From NCBI GenBank assembly GCA_021787365.1, contig JAJYMB010000128.1, forward strand, positions 1-64,000: a DNA stretch of 64,000 bases, given 5' to 3'. This DNA comes from Actinomycetes bacterium (GTDB taxonomy: Bacteria; Actinomycetota; Acidimicrobiia; Acidimicrobiales; Palsa-688). Both the position numbers and the translations under genes were made by a program. The notes beneath the pieces are model-generated. The model was not told where the DNA came from and made no database searches. It was given only the letters and a program-made list of their open reading frames with translations. The first letter of the stretch is position 1. Each line of letters opens with the position of its first letter. Shown here one piece after another: positions 43,731-51,276 of the stretch.

Positions 43731-43803
43731 GCCGGCACAAGCCACATCCACCAGAAAACAGGCTCGTTTTGTACAAAAAACTGGTGGATGTGCGGTTGCC
43801 GGC
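43731..43803. terminator. Long inverted repeat between convergent genes
   Basis: CACATCCACCAG (43743-43754) and CTGGTGGATGTG (43781-43792) match perfectly. The match resumes outward with GCCGGCA/TGCCGGC after a 4-5 nt mismatch, giving ~19 paired positions around a 26-nt loop that itself holds TTTTGTACAAAA. The site sits between two converging genes, so a bidirectional terminator is plausible; a small mobile (REP-like) element is the alternative. Confidence 0.5.
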
Positions 43804-43925
43804 TTCACGTCGGTGAGTTTTCGGAGCGGTTTCGTGCCGGCGGCCGCTCCCATACCGCCCGAGACCACCCCGAACCACCCGAGACCACCCCGGAACCGCC
43901 CCGAAGCACCCCCGACGACCCTCGG

Positions 43926-43976
43926 CCGCCCCTCAACCACCCCCGACCGCCCCTCAACCACCCCCGACCGCCCCTA
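43926..43976. repeat. 21-bp C-rich tandem repeat at the 3' end of the DUF885 gene
   Basis: Two and a part copies of CCGCCCCTCAACCACCCCCGA; the last part overlaps the DUF885 stop codon. The flank from about 43840 is strongly C-rich on the plus strand with almost no T. Confidence 0.85.
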
Positions 43977-45656
43977 ACTACGCCGGCCCTGCCCGCCGGC
44001 GAGCTCCGCAGGGAACTGCTCGAGAAGGAGCGGCCCGGCCCCGAGAGCTCGCGCGTGCCACTGCTTCAGGTCGAACGCGCTGCCGAGGCGCCGGCGGGCC
44101 TCGCCGCGCGCCTCGAGCCAGGCCCGTTCGCCCACTTTGTAGCAGATCGCCTGCCCCGGCCAACCCAGGTAGCGGTCGAGCTCGCTCGCCATGAAATCGG
44201 GCGGGAAGCAGCTGCGCTCGTCGACGAACTCCTTGCCGAGGGCCGGCGTCCAGGTCTCGCCGGGGTGAAAGCGCTCGCCGGCGGGTAGGGCGAGCTCGAG
44301 GTGCATGCCGAGGTCGACCACCACGCGCACGGCCCGGAACACCTGCCCGCGGAGGAAGCCGAGCCGGAACTCCGGTTTTTCGAAATACCCGAGCTCGTCC
44401 ATGAGGCGCTCGGCGTAAAGCGCCCACCCCTCGCCGTGGCCGCTCACGAACGTCATGCGCTGGAACCGGCTGAGCTCATCCTTCAAGTACCGGACCTGGC
44501 CGACCTGGAGGTGGTGGCCCGGGACCGCTTCGTGGTAGCAGATCGACACCTCTCCCCAGAGCGGGAAGACCGTCTTGCCCAGGGTCGGGTACCACGTGCG
44601 CCCCGGCCGGCTGAAGTCCTCTGACGGGCCCGTGTAGTACATGGCGGCGGCTCCCCCCGGCGGGGCGATCATGGCCTCGACCCGCTCGAGCGGGGCGGGG
44701 ATATCGAAGTGCACCCCATCGAGCTGTTCGACCGTCCTGTCGATCAAATCTTGGAGGTAGGACCGCAGTGCCTCGGAGCCCTGGACCGCCCGGCTGGGAT
44801 CGGTCTCGAGCACCTCCATCGCCTCCCTAACGCCCGCCCCGGGTACCACCAGCCCAGCCACGCGTACCATCTCGTCCTCCAAGCGGTGGAGCTCCTCCCA
44901 GCCCCACGCGTAGGTCTCCAAAAGGTCGGGCGTGGCGCCGAGGGCCCTCCGGGCGAAAAGGGCGTAGCGCTCGCGCCCGGCGGCGTCGCGCTCCGACCCC
45001 AGGGCAGCCAGCTCGCCCCGCATCCATGAGGCCGTCGACGCATATGCCTCGGTAGCCGCCGAAGCCTCCCGCAGCAACCGCTTGGCCCGCGCAGAGTCGT
45101 GGCCTGCGTAGCGCCCAACCAGCCCGTCGAAGAAGGGCTCACCGCCTCTCTGGCCGGCCCAGGCCTCCCCTTGGGCCGCACAAGCGAGAACTTGGCGACG
45201 GGGCGGGGGCAACCCGCGAGAAACGGCCTCTGTGAGCGAGGAACGCAAACCGGCCAGAGCGCTCGGCACCTTCGCCAGACGGGCCGCGATCGTCTCCCAG
45301 TGCTCCTCCGTTTCCGACGGCATGATGTCGAAGACTTGGCGCACCTCTTGGAACGGGCTCGCGATAACCCGCAGGGCCCGCAGGTCCTCGCCGGCGTCGT
45401 GGAGCGCCTTGGCGGTGCTCAGTTCCCCGACCAGCAGGTCCCGGGCGACCTGGTCGCGCCAGCCTGCCGGCTCCACCCGCGCGAGTCCTGCGGCCACCCG
45501 GCGGTTGAGCTCGTCCCGGGCGGCCAGACCCTCCGGCGAGTAGTCGGTCATCTCCGCGTCGTGGCCGAGGATGCCTCGAGATGTCGCGCTGACAGGGTCG
45601 AGCGCTGCCATCTCCTCCACGTAGGTGTCGCAAAGTTGGTAGATGGCGGAGGTCAT
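43974..45656 (-). CDS. DUF885-family metallopeptidase-like protein
   Basis: A 560-aa protein of the DUF885 family, probably a zinc-dependent peptidase of the M3/M32-like superfamily. The motif CYHEAVPGHHLQ contains the family's HEAxPGHH and GHGEGWALYAERLM the third ligand Glu. SRPGRTWYPTL and DERSCFPPDFMASELDRYLGWPGQAICYKVG are further conserved blocks. No signal peptide is present, so it is cytoplasmic. ATG 45656 lies 9 nt after a TACAGT box on its strand. Its substrate is unknown. Confidence 0.85.
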   Translation of the reverse strand: MTSAIYQLCDTYVEEMAALDPVSATSRGILGHDAEMTDYSPEGLAARDELNRRVAAGLARVEPAGWRDQVARDLLVGELSTAKALHDAGEDLRALRVIASPFQEVRQVFDIMPSETEEHWETIAARLAKVPSALAGLRSSLTEAVSRGLPPPRRQVLACAAQGEAWAGQRGGEPFFDGLVGRYAGHDSARAKRLLREASAATEAYASTASWMRGELAALGSERDAAGRERYALFARRALGATPDLLETYAWGWEELHRLEDEMVRVAGLVVPGAGVREAMEVLETDPSRAVQGSEALRSYLQDLIDRTVEQLDGVHFDIPAPLERVEAMIAPPGGAAAMYYTGPSEDFSRPGRTWYPTLGKTVFPLWGEVSICYHEAVPGHHLQVGQVRYLKDELSRFQRMTFVSGHGEGWALYAERLMDELGYFEKPEFRLGFLRGQVFRAVRVVVDLGMHLELALPAGERFHPGETWTPALGKEFVDERSCFPPDFMASELDRYLGWPGQAICYKVGERAWLEARGEARRRLGSAFDLKQWHARALGAGPLLLEQFPAELAGGQGRRS

Positions 45657-45665
45657 ACCCGGGTG

Positions 45666-45671
45666 ACTGTA
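45666..45671 (-). promoter_or_regulatory. -10 box of the DUF885 gene
   Basis: TACAGT on the minus strand, 9 nt before ATG 45656. A leader of about 2 nt is implied. Confidence 0.35.
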
Positions 45672-45826
45672 CGACCTCCGGGGCCATCAAGGGGGATCGC
45701 CTCCGAACCAAAGGGCGGGCTACGGCCACGCGAGGCAACATCCGCCCGGTTGCGACTGCATCTCCCGGGTAGACCGGCAAGCGTCTTCGTCATCGCAACG
45801 GGGCGGACGTCCCTTGAGCCGCCGCG

Positions 45827-46270
45827 CTACGGCGTCGTGGGCGGGCTTACCGGGGCCACGTCGCTCCCGCAGTACTTGCACTTGGTGGCGGCAAGGGGAA
45901 GGTCGTCCGACAGGCACGCCGGACAGGTCTTCACCGGCGCCGGGGTACCAAATACCGTCTGGCCCCGCCGCTTGGAGACGTACCTGTAGGGGACGACGAT
46001 GGCAAAATAGATGACGGCCATGAAAATGAGGAAGTAGATGACGGCCGAGATGAACGACCCGAAGTCCATGAACGTCTTGGTGTTGCCCACCTGCCCGAGC
46101 TGAACGCCGAGGCCGACCGAACTCGAACCCTGGGCACGGTTGAGAAGCGGGTCGATGAGATAGGTCGTGAACGCCTTGATCAGCCCGCTCAACGCCAAAG
46201 CGATCACCAGGCCGACGGCCATCACGACGACGTTGCCCTGCATAAGGAAGTTCTTGAAACCCTTGAGCAT
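45827..46270 (-). CDS. mscL: Large-conductance mechanosensitive channel MscL with C-terminal zinc-ribbon
   Basis: A homopentameric membrane channel opening under membrane tension to release solutes in osmotic downshock. MLKGFKNFLMQGNVVVMAVG is the conserved amphipathic N-terminus and first helix, and the second helix spans about 70-95. The 147-aa protein is normal in length for MscL, but residues 116-134 form a CxxC...CxxC ribbon (Cys116, Cys119, Cys131, Cys134), where classical MscL has a charged helical bundle. GAGGAGG precedes ATG 46270; upstream is an AT-rich region with TATATA and an AGCCC/GGGCT inverted repeat. Confidence 0.92.
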   Translation of the reverse strand: MLKGFKNFLMQGNVVVMAVGLVIALALSGLIKAFTTYLIDPLLNRAQGSSSVGLGVQLGQVGNTKTFMDFGSFISAVIYFLIFMAVIYFAIVVPYRYVSKRRGQTVFGTPAPVKTCPACLSDDLPLAATKCKYCGSDVAPVSPPTTP

Positions 46271-46292
46271 GGCTTTTTTCCTCCTCGCTCGT

Positions 46293-46333
46293 AGCCCATA
46301 TAGGGCTCGCTAATGCCAGTTTTTGGCTATATA
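46293..46333 (-). promoter_or_regulatory. AT-rich leader/promoter region of mscL
   Basis: AGCCC-ATATA-GGGCT (46293-46307) forms a short inverted repeat, and TATATA (46328-46333) lies upstream of it in the direction of transcription. A promoter is likely somewhere here but the exact -10 cannot be fixed. Confidence 0.35.
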
Positions 46334-46384
46334 GAGCGCATTTATAGCAGGGCAGCTGCCACGGCGCCTCGGGTTTAGGTCCTC

Positions 46385-47236
46385 CTAAGAGAGCCAGGAC
46401 CGCTCGAAGGGGGACGCGCCCCGAGGGGCCTTGGCCGCCGGGGCCTGTCCCCACTGCGCGAAGCTCATGGACTGCAAGGCGCCCTCGTAGTCCTGCAACG
46501 CCTCGACGGGGAGCGGCGCCCCGATCGCCCTCACGTACACCACCTGCGTACCTGGTGCTCCAAAGGCCATGGTCGTCCCCGACACCCCGACCACTGCCCG
46601 GCCAGCCAGCGACCTCTCCGGCAGGAGCTCGAGCTCGCCCACCAAGTTGAGCTGCTGTGTAGCCGACGTCACGGTCAGCCCGGCGGCGAGTTTCTCGAAG
46701 ACCCCGTGGTAGGAGGCGGGCACCACGATCCACTTGCCAGCCTCTTTCAAGGCGGCAGACAACTTCAACCCGACGAGGTGCTGGAGGGCGCCGGCGTTAG
46801 CCAGGACGTAGGCCTTGTGCCCGACCAGGACGAGGCTGAGCGAGAGGGGCGCGGCGTCACGGTAGTAGCCCGTGACCGTCTGGGTGCCGTCGACCCGCCC
46901 AGCGTGGGCGACCTCGGTGACCTGAAGGCCGTGGCCACGCATGGTCGCCCTCCACTCGAGCGCGCTCTCGGCATTGGCCGCGCTGATCGACGCGGCTAGG
47001 AGCCTCGAAGCGGCGATCGCCGAAGAGGTGGTGCTCGTCGTGGAAGACGGCGCAGGAGACGGAGACGTCGTGACAGAAGTCGTGACAGAAGAGGTGGTCG
47101 TGGGAAAAGAAGTGGTCGTGGGAGAAGAAGTGGTCGTCACGAGGGGTTGGGCGCCAGCCGCCGGCACGAGGACGGCGCCAAGCCCCACGACCACGACAAA
47201 CGCGGCCGGCCAGCGTCGCCGGCGAGGGTCAACCAA
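46385..47236 (-). CDS. Secreted protein of unknown function (possible LppX/LprG-like fold)
   Basis: A 283-aa exported protein. The start TTG 47236 is favoured because TACACT (47244-47249) lies 7 nt before it and the upstream in-frame reading is a shadow of the pirin gene. The N-terminus has four Arg (VDPRRRRW), a hydrophobic core and AAGAQP, a likely signal peptidase I site; no lipobox Cys is present. A Thr/Ser-rich linker (about 27-65) leads to a beta-rich domain with LQVTEVAHAGRVDG, GHKAYVLANAGAL and KWIVVPASYHGVF, reminiscent of LppX/LprG-type lipid-binding folds. This resemblance is by eye only. Confidence 0.6.
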   Translation of the reverse strand: MVDPRRRRWPAAFVVVVGLGAVLVPAAGAQPLVTTTSSPTTTSFPTTTSSVTTSVTTSPSPAPSSTTSTTSSAIAASRLLAASISAANAESALEWRATMRGHGLQVTEVAHAGRVDGTQTVTGYYRDAAPLSLSLVLVGHKAYVLANAGALQHLVGLKLSAALKEAGKWIVVPASYHGVFEKLAAGLTVTSATQQLNLVGELELLPERSLAGRAVVGVSGTTMAFGAPGTQVVYVRAIGAPLPVEALQDYEGALQSMSFAQWGQAPAAKAPRGASPFERSWLS

Positions 47237-47243
47237 GAAAACC

Positions 47244-47249
47244 AGTGTA
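47244..47249 (-). promoter_or_regulatory. -10 box, leaderless promoter of the secreted protein
   Basis: TACACT on the minus strand, 7 nt before TTG 47236. It lies at the pirin stop. Confidence 0.4.
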
Positions 47250-47250
47250 G

Positions 47251-48240
47251 CTATGCCAGCTCGAGGTCTCCTGGGTGCCGATGGGGCATGGCCTGCGCCG
47301 GCACCCGCCCCAGCCGCCCGGCCTGGTAATCGGCCAGTGCCTCCATGATCTCCTCTTTGGTGTTCATCACGAAAGGTCCGTAGTGGACGACCGGCTCCCG
47401 GATCGGGCGACCTCCGAGCAGGAGCAGCTCCGCGTTGGGGCTGGCCGAGCTCTGCCGCGGGGCGGCCCCGACCTCGACCACGTCCCCCGGGCCGAAGACG
47501 ACCAGCTGGCCCGTGTGCGCGGGCCGGAGCTCTTCGCCGGCTGTGGCGTCGCCCGCCAACACGTAGGCGAGGGCGTTGAAATCTGCCCTCCAAGGAAGCC
47601 GCACGCGTGCCCCCGGGGAGACCGTGGCGTGGGCCATCGTGATCGGCGTGTAGGTCACGCCGGGGCCGGGGTGGCCGTCCAGTTCGCCTGCGATCACCCG
47701 GAGCAGGGCCCCGCCATCGGGGCTGGACAGGAGCACGGCTTGGTTGCCTCGGATGTCCTGGTAGCGCGGCGGGGCCCACTTGTCGGAGCGGGGCAGGTTG
47801 ACCCACAGCTGAACGCCGTGGAAAAGGCCGCCCGAAACGACCAGGGCTTCCGGCGGCGCCTCTATGTGGAGTATGCCGGCACCAGCGGTCATCCACTGGG
47901 TGTCACCGTCGGTTATGCGGCCGCCGCCACCGTTGGAGTCCTGGTGCTCGAAGGTGCCGTCGATCATGTACGTGACGGTCTCGAAACCTCTGTGGGGGTG
48001 CCACGGGGTCCCCTTGGGCTCGCCTGGCGCGTAGTCCACCTCACCCATCTGGTCCATATGCACGAACGGGTCGAGGTCGGAGAGCGCCACGCCAGCAAAA
48101 GCCCGACGCACGGGGAAGCCCTCACCCTCGAGGCCTCCAGGGGCGGTCGTCACCGAACGCACCGGCCGCGAGCGGCTGTCAGGCGAGGGGGCCCCGATCC
48201 GAGGCAGTACAAGGATGTCTTCGACGGTTACAGCAGGCAT
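47251..48240 (-). CDS. Pirin-like cupin protein
   Basis: A 329-aa double cupin protein of the pirin family; bacterial pirins may act as quercetinases or redox sensors. HPHRGFETVTYMIDGTFEHQD supplies three His and HIEAPPEALVV the Glu of the N-terminal metal site, and the C-terminal cupin (about 170-300) has YTPITMAHATVSPG. ATG 48240 overlaps the end of the lipid-kinase-like gene by 13 nt, and the secreted protein follows 14 nt after its stop, so the three may share an operon. The enzymatic activity is not predictable. Confidence 0.87.
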   Translation of the reverse strand: MPAVTVEDILVLPRIGAPSPDSRSRPVRSVTTAPGGLEGEGFPVRRAFAGVALSDLDPFVHMDQMGEVDYAPGEPKGTPWHPHRGFETVTYMIDGTFEHQDSNGGGGRITDGDTQWMTAGAGILHIEAPPEALVVSGGLFHGVQLWVNLPRSDKWAPPRYQDIRGNQAVLLSSPDGGALLRVIAGELDGHPGPGVTYTPITMAHATVSPGARVRLPWRADFNALAYVLAGDATAGEELRPAHTGQLVVFGPGDVVEVGAAPRQSSASPNAELLLLGGRPIREPVVHYGPFVMNTKEEIMEALADYQAGRLGRVPAQAMPHRHPGDLELA

Positions 48241-49169
48241 GCGTGGTTGAACGTACCCGGCCCACCCGCTATTCCCCCACCCCTTCGGCGCACCTTCACC
48301 AACAATGCCCTCTCCTGCACTTCGACCGACAGCGAGCGCGCCGGCGGCAGGAGGTCCCCGTCCAACTGGCGCGGGAGCTCCTCCCCCACTTCCACCTCCA
48401 CCTTGGCTGCGCGGAAATGTTCAAAGTGGTCTCGGGTCTCGATGCCCGTGACGGCCAGCCTCGCGATTCGCAGCCAACCGGAAAGGCCCTTCGGCTCGAG
48501 GACACCTACGTCAAGGAGGCCGTCGTCGAGCGCGGCCCCTGGCAGGATAGTGAAGCCCCCCGGCAGGATGCCAACGTTCCCGACCACCACCGCATGTGCC
48601 CAGCGCGTCAGCGGTTCGCCACCATCTAGGCGCAGCGTCACCTCATGCCCCGGGCCGGCTAGGTGGGCGAGCCCCGTGGTCCCGTAGCCGAGCCACCCGA
48701 GGTGCTGCTTGAAAAACCGGGGAGTGGATTCCACGACTGCGGCATCTATCCCGATGCCGGCCATAGCCACGAAGGGCTGGCCACAGGCGAAGGCCACGTC
48801 GACCAGGCGCTCGTCGCCGGTGAAGCCTATGCGCAGCGCTTGTTCGAGGTCGACGGGCAGGTCAAGCGACCGGGAAAACAAGTTGGCGGTACCCCGGGGG
48901 ACTATGGACAACGGCACGCCACTCCTAGCCAGGTCGTGCGCGCAAGCCCGCACGGTGCCGTCCCCGCCCACCGCGAACACCAACCTTTCCCCTTCTTCTC
49001 CCGCGTACGAGGACAGGTCGTGGTGCAGTTCGGCGCTCCGCTCGCCCTCCTCGGTCACGAGCAGCTCGGCGGCCCACCCGTACGCCTCGGATGCTTCGCG
49101 GCAGTGCCTTTCGAGGACATGGAGATGGCGGATGCCGGCCGGGCTTATGACAAAGAGGGCTCGCCTCAA
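48228..49169 (-). CDS. Diacylglycerol kinase-family lipid kinase
   Basis: A 313-aa lipid kinase catalytic-domain protein (DagK/YegS/LCB5 family), probably phosphorylating diacylglycerol or another lipid with ATP. VFAVGGDGTVRACAHDL is the nucleotide-binding GGDGT motif, VPRGTANLFSRSLDLP a further conserved block, and GIGIDAAVVESTPRF the motif at the start of the second domain. The start TTG 49169 follows AGGAGG. It heads the operon with the pirin gene. Confidence 0.86.
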   Translation of the reverse strand: MRRALFVISPAGIRHLHVLERHCREASEAYGWAAELLVTEEGERSAELHHDLSSYAGEEGERLVFAVGGDGTVRACAHDLARSGVPLSIVPRGTANLFSRSLDLPVDLEQALRIGFTGDERLVDVAFACGQPFVAMAGIGIDAAVVESTPRFFKQHLGWLGYGTTGLAHLAGPGHEVTLRLDGGEPLTRWAHAVVVGNVGILPGGFTILPGAALDDGLLDVGVLEPKGLSGWLRIARLAVTGIETRDHFEHFRAAKVEVEVGEELPRQLDGDLLPPARSLSVEVQERALLVKVRRRGGGIAGGPGTFNHACLL

Positions 49170-49323
49170 AGCCGCCTCCTAGTACCGACAGGTAACCCTG
49201 GCCAGGTTGCGACCGCTTCTTGGCGGGACAAGGACCGCTCTCAGCGACGCAGCGGGGTGAAGGCCCCTGGAGCAAGCACTACCAGGAGGTTAGAGGGGCC
49301 CGACGTCAGGGTGCCAGAGGGCG

Positions 49324-49352
49324 CTTACACTGAGACTAAGTCTCAGTGTAAG
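49324..49352. promoter_or_regulatory. 29-bp perfect palindrome, operator of the metal-uptake operon
   Basis: C-TTACACTGAGACT-A-AGTCTCAGTGTAA-G: a perfect inverted repeat of 14-bp arms around a central A. It overlaps the -10 box TAAGAT (49349-49354) and ends 8 nt before ATG 49361, so a bound protein would block RNA polymerase. The Fur-family gene at the end of the same operon is the prime candidate. The sequence does not match the Zur, IdeR or MntR boxes I know. Confidence 0.75.
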
Positions 49353-49354
49353 AT
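49349..49354 (+). promoter_or_regulatory. -10 box, leaderless promoter of the metal-uptake operon
   Basis: TAAGAT lies 6 nt before ATG 49361 and its first four bases are part of the 29-bp palindrome. Confidence 0.55.
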
Positions 49355-49360
49355 CAAGTC

Positions 49361-50287
49361 ATGCGCTTGCGCTCAGTTGCTCCTTGGTTGATTGGCCCCG
49401 CGGTGGCATCAAGCCTCGCTCTCGGCGCTCCACCCGCGGCAGGTGCGAGCGCACGTCCCAGCATTGTGCAGGTGGTGGCGGCCGAGAACGAGTACGCAGA
49501 CGTTGTCTCCCAGGTCGGCGGGCGCTACGTGCGGGTCGAGGCGGTCATAAGCAACCCGAACACCGACCCTCATGACTTCGAGGCCAACGCCAGCGTCGTT
49601 GCCGAAGTGGCCCGAGCGCAGCTGCTCGTGCAAAACGGCATGGGCTACGACACCTTCATGAGCAAGATCGAGGCTGCGGACAAGCACCGGGGGGCCCGAG
49701 TGATCGTGGCCCAGCACCTGCTCCGGATGAAAAGGGGAGCGTTTGACCCCCACCTCTGGTACGACCCTAGGACCATGCCGTTGGTCGCCAAGGCCGTGGC
49801 TCGCGACCTCTCCCAGCTCGTGCCATCACACGCCTCGTACTTCCGGGCCAACGAGCAGCGCTTCGAGCGTTCCCTGCGGCCCTGGTTCGACGCGATCGCC
49901 CGCTTCAAGTCCTCCTACAAGGGAGCGCCGGTGGCAGTGACCGAACCGGTGGCCGACTACATGTTGCAAGCGGCCGGGGCGGACATCAAGACCCCCAAGT
50001 CCCTCCAATCGGCCATCATGAACGGCACTGACCCCTCTCCACAGGACGTTTCGACCGAGGAGACGTTGCTGCGGCGGCGCCAGGTAAAAGCGTTCGTGTA
50101 CAACCGCCAGGTCACCGACAGCCTCACAGCCACCTTCTTGGCTATCGCCAAAAAGGCCCACGTGCCCGTAGTCGCGGTTTACGAGACCATGCCGACACCG
50201 GGCTACGACTACCAGTCCTGGATGCTGACCGAGACCGACGCCCTGCAAAGAGCCGTCGCCACCGGCAAGTCGACGGAGTCGCTCTGA
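49361..50287 (+). CDS. Metal-binding protein of a zinc/manganese ABC transporter
   Basis: A cluster A-I substrate-binding protein (ZnuA/MntC/PsaA family), 308 aa, that delivers a divalent metal to the permease. Residues 1-30 form a signal peptide. Likely ligands are His71 (TDPHDFE), His131 (DPHLWYDP), Glu195 (VTEPVADY) and Glu275 (VYETMPTPG). A Glu in the third position favours Mn/Fe-type proteins (MntC/PsaA) over classic ZnuA, and the His-rich loop of ZnuA is absent, so the metal is uncertain. It is the first gene of the operon, leaderless and covered by the palindrome. Confidence 0.86.
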   Translation: MRLRSVAPWLIGPAVASSLALGAPPAAGASARPSIVQVVAAENEYADVVSQVGGRYVRVEAVISNPNTDPHDFEANASVVAEVARAQLLVQNGMGYDTFMSKIEAADKHRGARVIVAQHLLRMKRGAFDPHLWYDPRTMPLVAKAVARDLSQLVPSHASYFRANEQRFERSLRPWFDAIARFKSSYKGAPVAVTEPVADYMLQAAGADIKTPKSLQSAIMNGTDPSPQDVSTEETLLRRRQVKAFVYNRQVTDSLTATFLAIAKKAHVPVVAVYETMPTPGYDYQSWMLTETDALQRAVATGKSTESL

Positions 50288-51276
50288 TGCCGGCCATCGT
50301 GACCGCACTGCGCTCCCTTCGCGCCAGCCAGGACGAGGCCGTCCGCCTCGGCGCCGGGTCTTCGTCGGTGCTCTCCGTGCGGGGCTTGTCCGTGCAGCTC
50401 GGAGGGCGCGAGGTGCTCCACGACGTGTCCTTCGAGCTCGGTGCGGGCGAGCTCACCGGGTTGATCGGCAGCAACGGCGCCGGCAAGACCACCCTGCTGC
50501 GGGCGCTCCTCGGGTTGCAGGCCGTATCGGCCGGTACGGTCACCCTGTCGGGCCGGCGCGAGCGCGCTGCGGTCGGCTATGTCCCCCAAAAGGTGGGCCT
50601 CGACCCCGACTTGCCGGTGCGGGCGAGGGATCTGGTGGCCCTCGGCATAGACGGGCAACGCCTCGGGGTCGGGCTACGTTCGGCCGCGCGGCGGGAGCGG
50701 GTGGAGGCGCTTCTCCAATCGGTCGGCGCGTCCCACCTGGCAGATGCCCGCGTGGGTGCCCTTTCGGGGGGCGAGCAGCAAAGGGTCCTCATCGCCCACG
50801 CGCTCGCCTCGTCGCCGAAGTTGCTCCTCCTCGACGAGCCCCTCGCAAACCTCGACTTGCGGAGCACGCAGGAAACCGTCACCCTGCTCGCCACGCTCGC
50901 CCGGTCGCGGGGCATGGCCGTACTGGTGGCGACCCATGACATCAACCCGCTCCTGCCGTTCATGGGACGCGTCGTGTACCTGGCCGAGGGGCGGGCAGCG
51001 AGCGGCACAACCGACGAGGTTGTCCGCAGCGACGTGCTCTCCGCCCTGTACGGGCACCACGTGGACGTCCTCCACGCCCACGGTCGGGTGATCGTCTCCG
51101 TGAGCGACCAGCACCACGACGGGCCCGGGCAGGGCTGGGGGCCCGAGCCTCGGGGAGAAGCCCTGGTCGGGGGCCCAGGCGGGCAAGAGGCCCCGGGCGA
51201 ACAACAGGCCCCAGAGGGCTGCGACTTGGCGCCCGACGACTGCACCGACGATGCGCCACAAGCGTGGCAGCCGTGA
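50287..51276 (+). CDS. Zinc/manganese ABC transporter ATPase
   Basis: The ATP-binding subunit, 329 aa. Walker A is GSNGAGKTT, the signature is [15 protein letters not shown], Walker B LLLLDEPLANLD, and the H-loop VATHDINPLLPF matches metal-uptake ATPases. Residues ~270-329 are a Gly/Pro/Glu-rich tail not found in typical ZnuC/MntB ATPases. It overlaps the binding-protein stop by 1 nt and the next permease by 4 nt. It energises import of the metal captured by the preceding protein. Confidence 0.88.
   Translation: MPAIVTALRSLRASQDEAVRLGAGSSSVLSVRGLSVQLGGREVLHDVSFELGAGELTGLIGSNGAGKTTLLRALLGLQAVSAGTVTLSGRRERAAVGYVPQKVGLDPDLPVRARDLVALGIDGQRLGVGLRSAARRERVEALLQSVGASHLADARVGALSGGEQQRVLIAHALASSPKLLLLDEPLANLDLRSTQETVTLLATLARSRGMAVLVATHDINPLLPFMGRVVYLAEGRAASGTTDEVVRSDVLSALYGHHVDVLHAHGRVIVSVSDQHHDGPGQGWGPEPRGEALVGGPGGQEAPGEQQAPEGCDLAPDDCTDDAPQAWQP

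Noticed and set aside
47237-47896. Upstream extension of the secreted 283-aa protein
   Set aside because: It is the shadow of the pirin gene; a -10 box fits the shorter TTG start.
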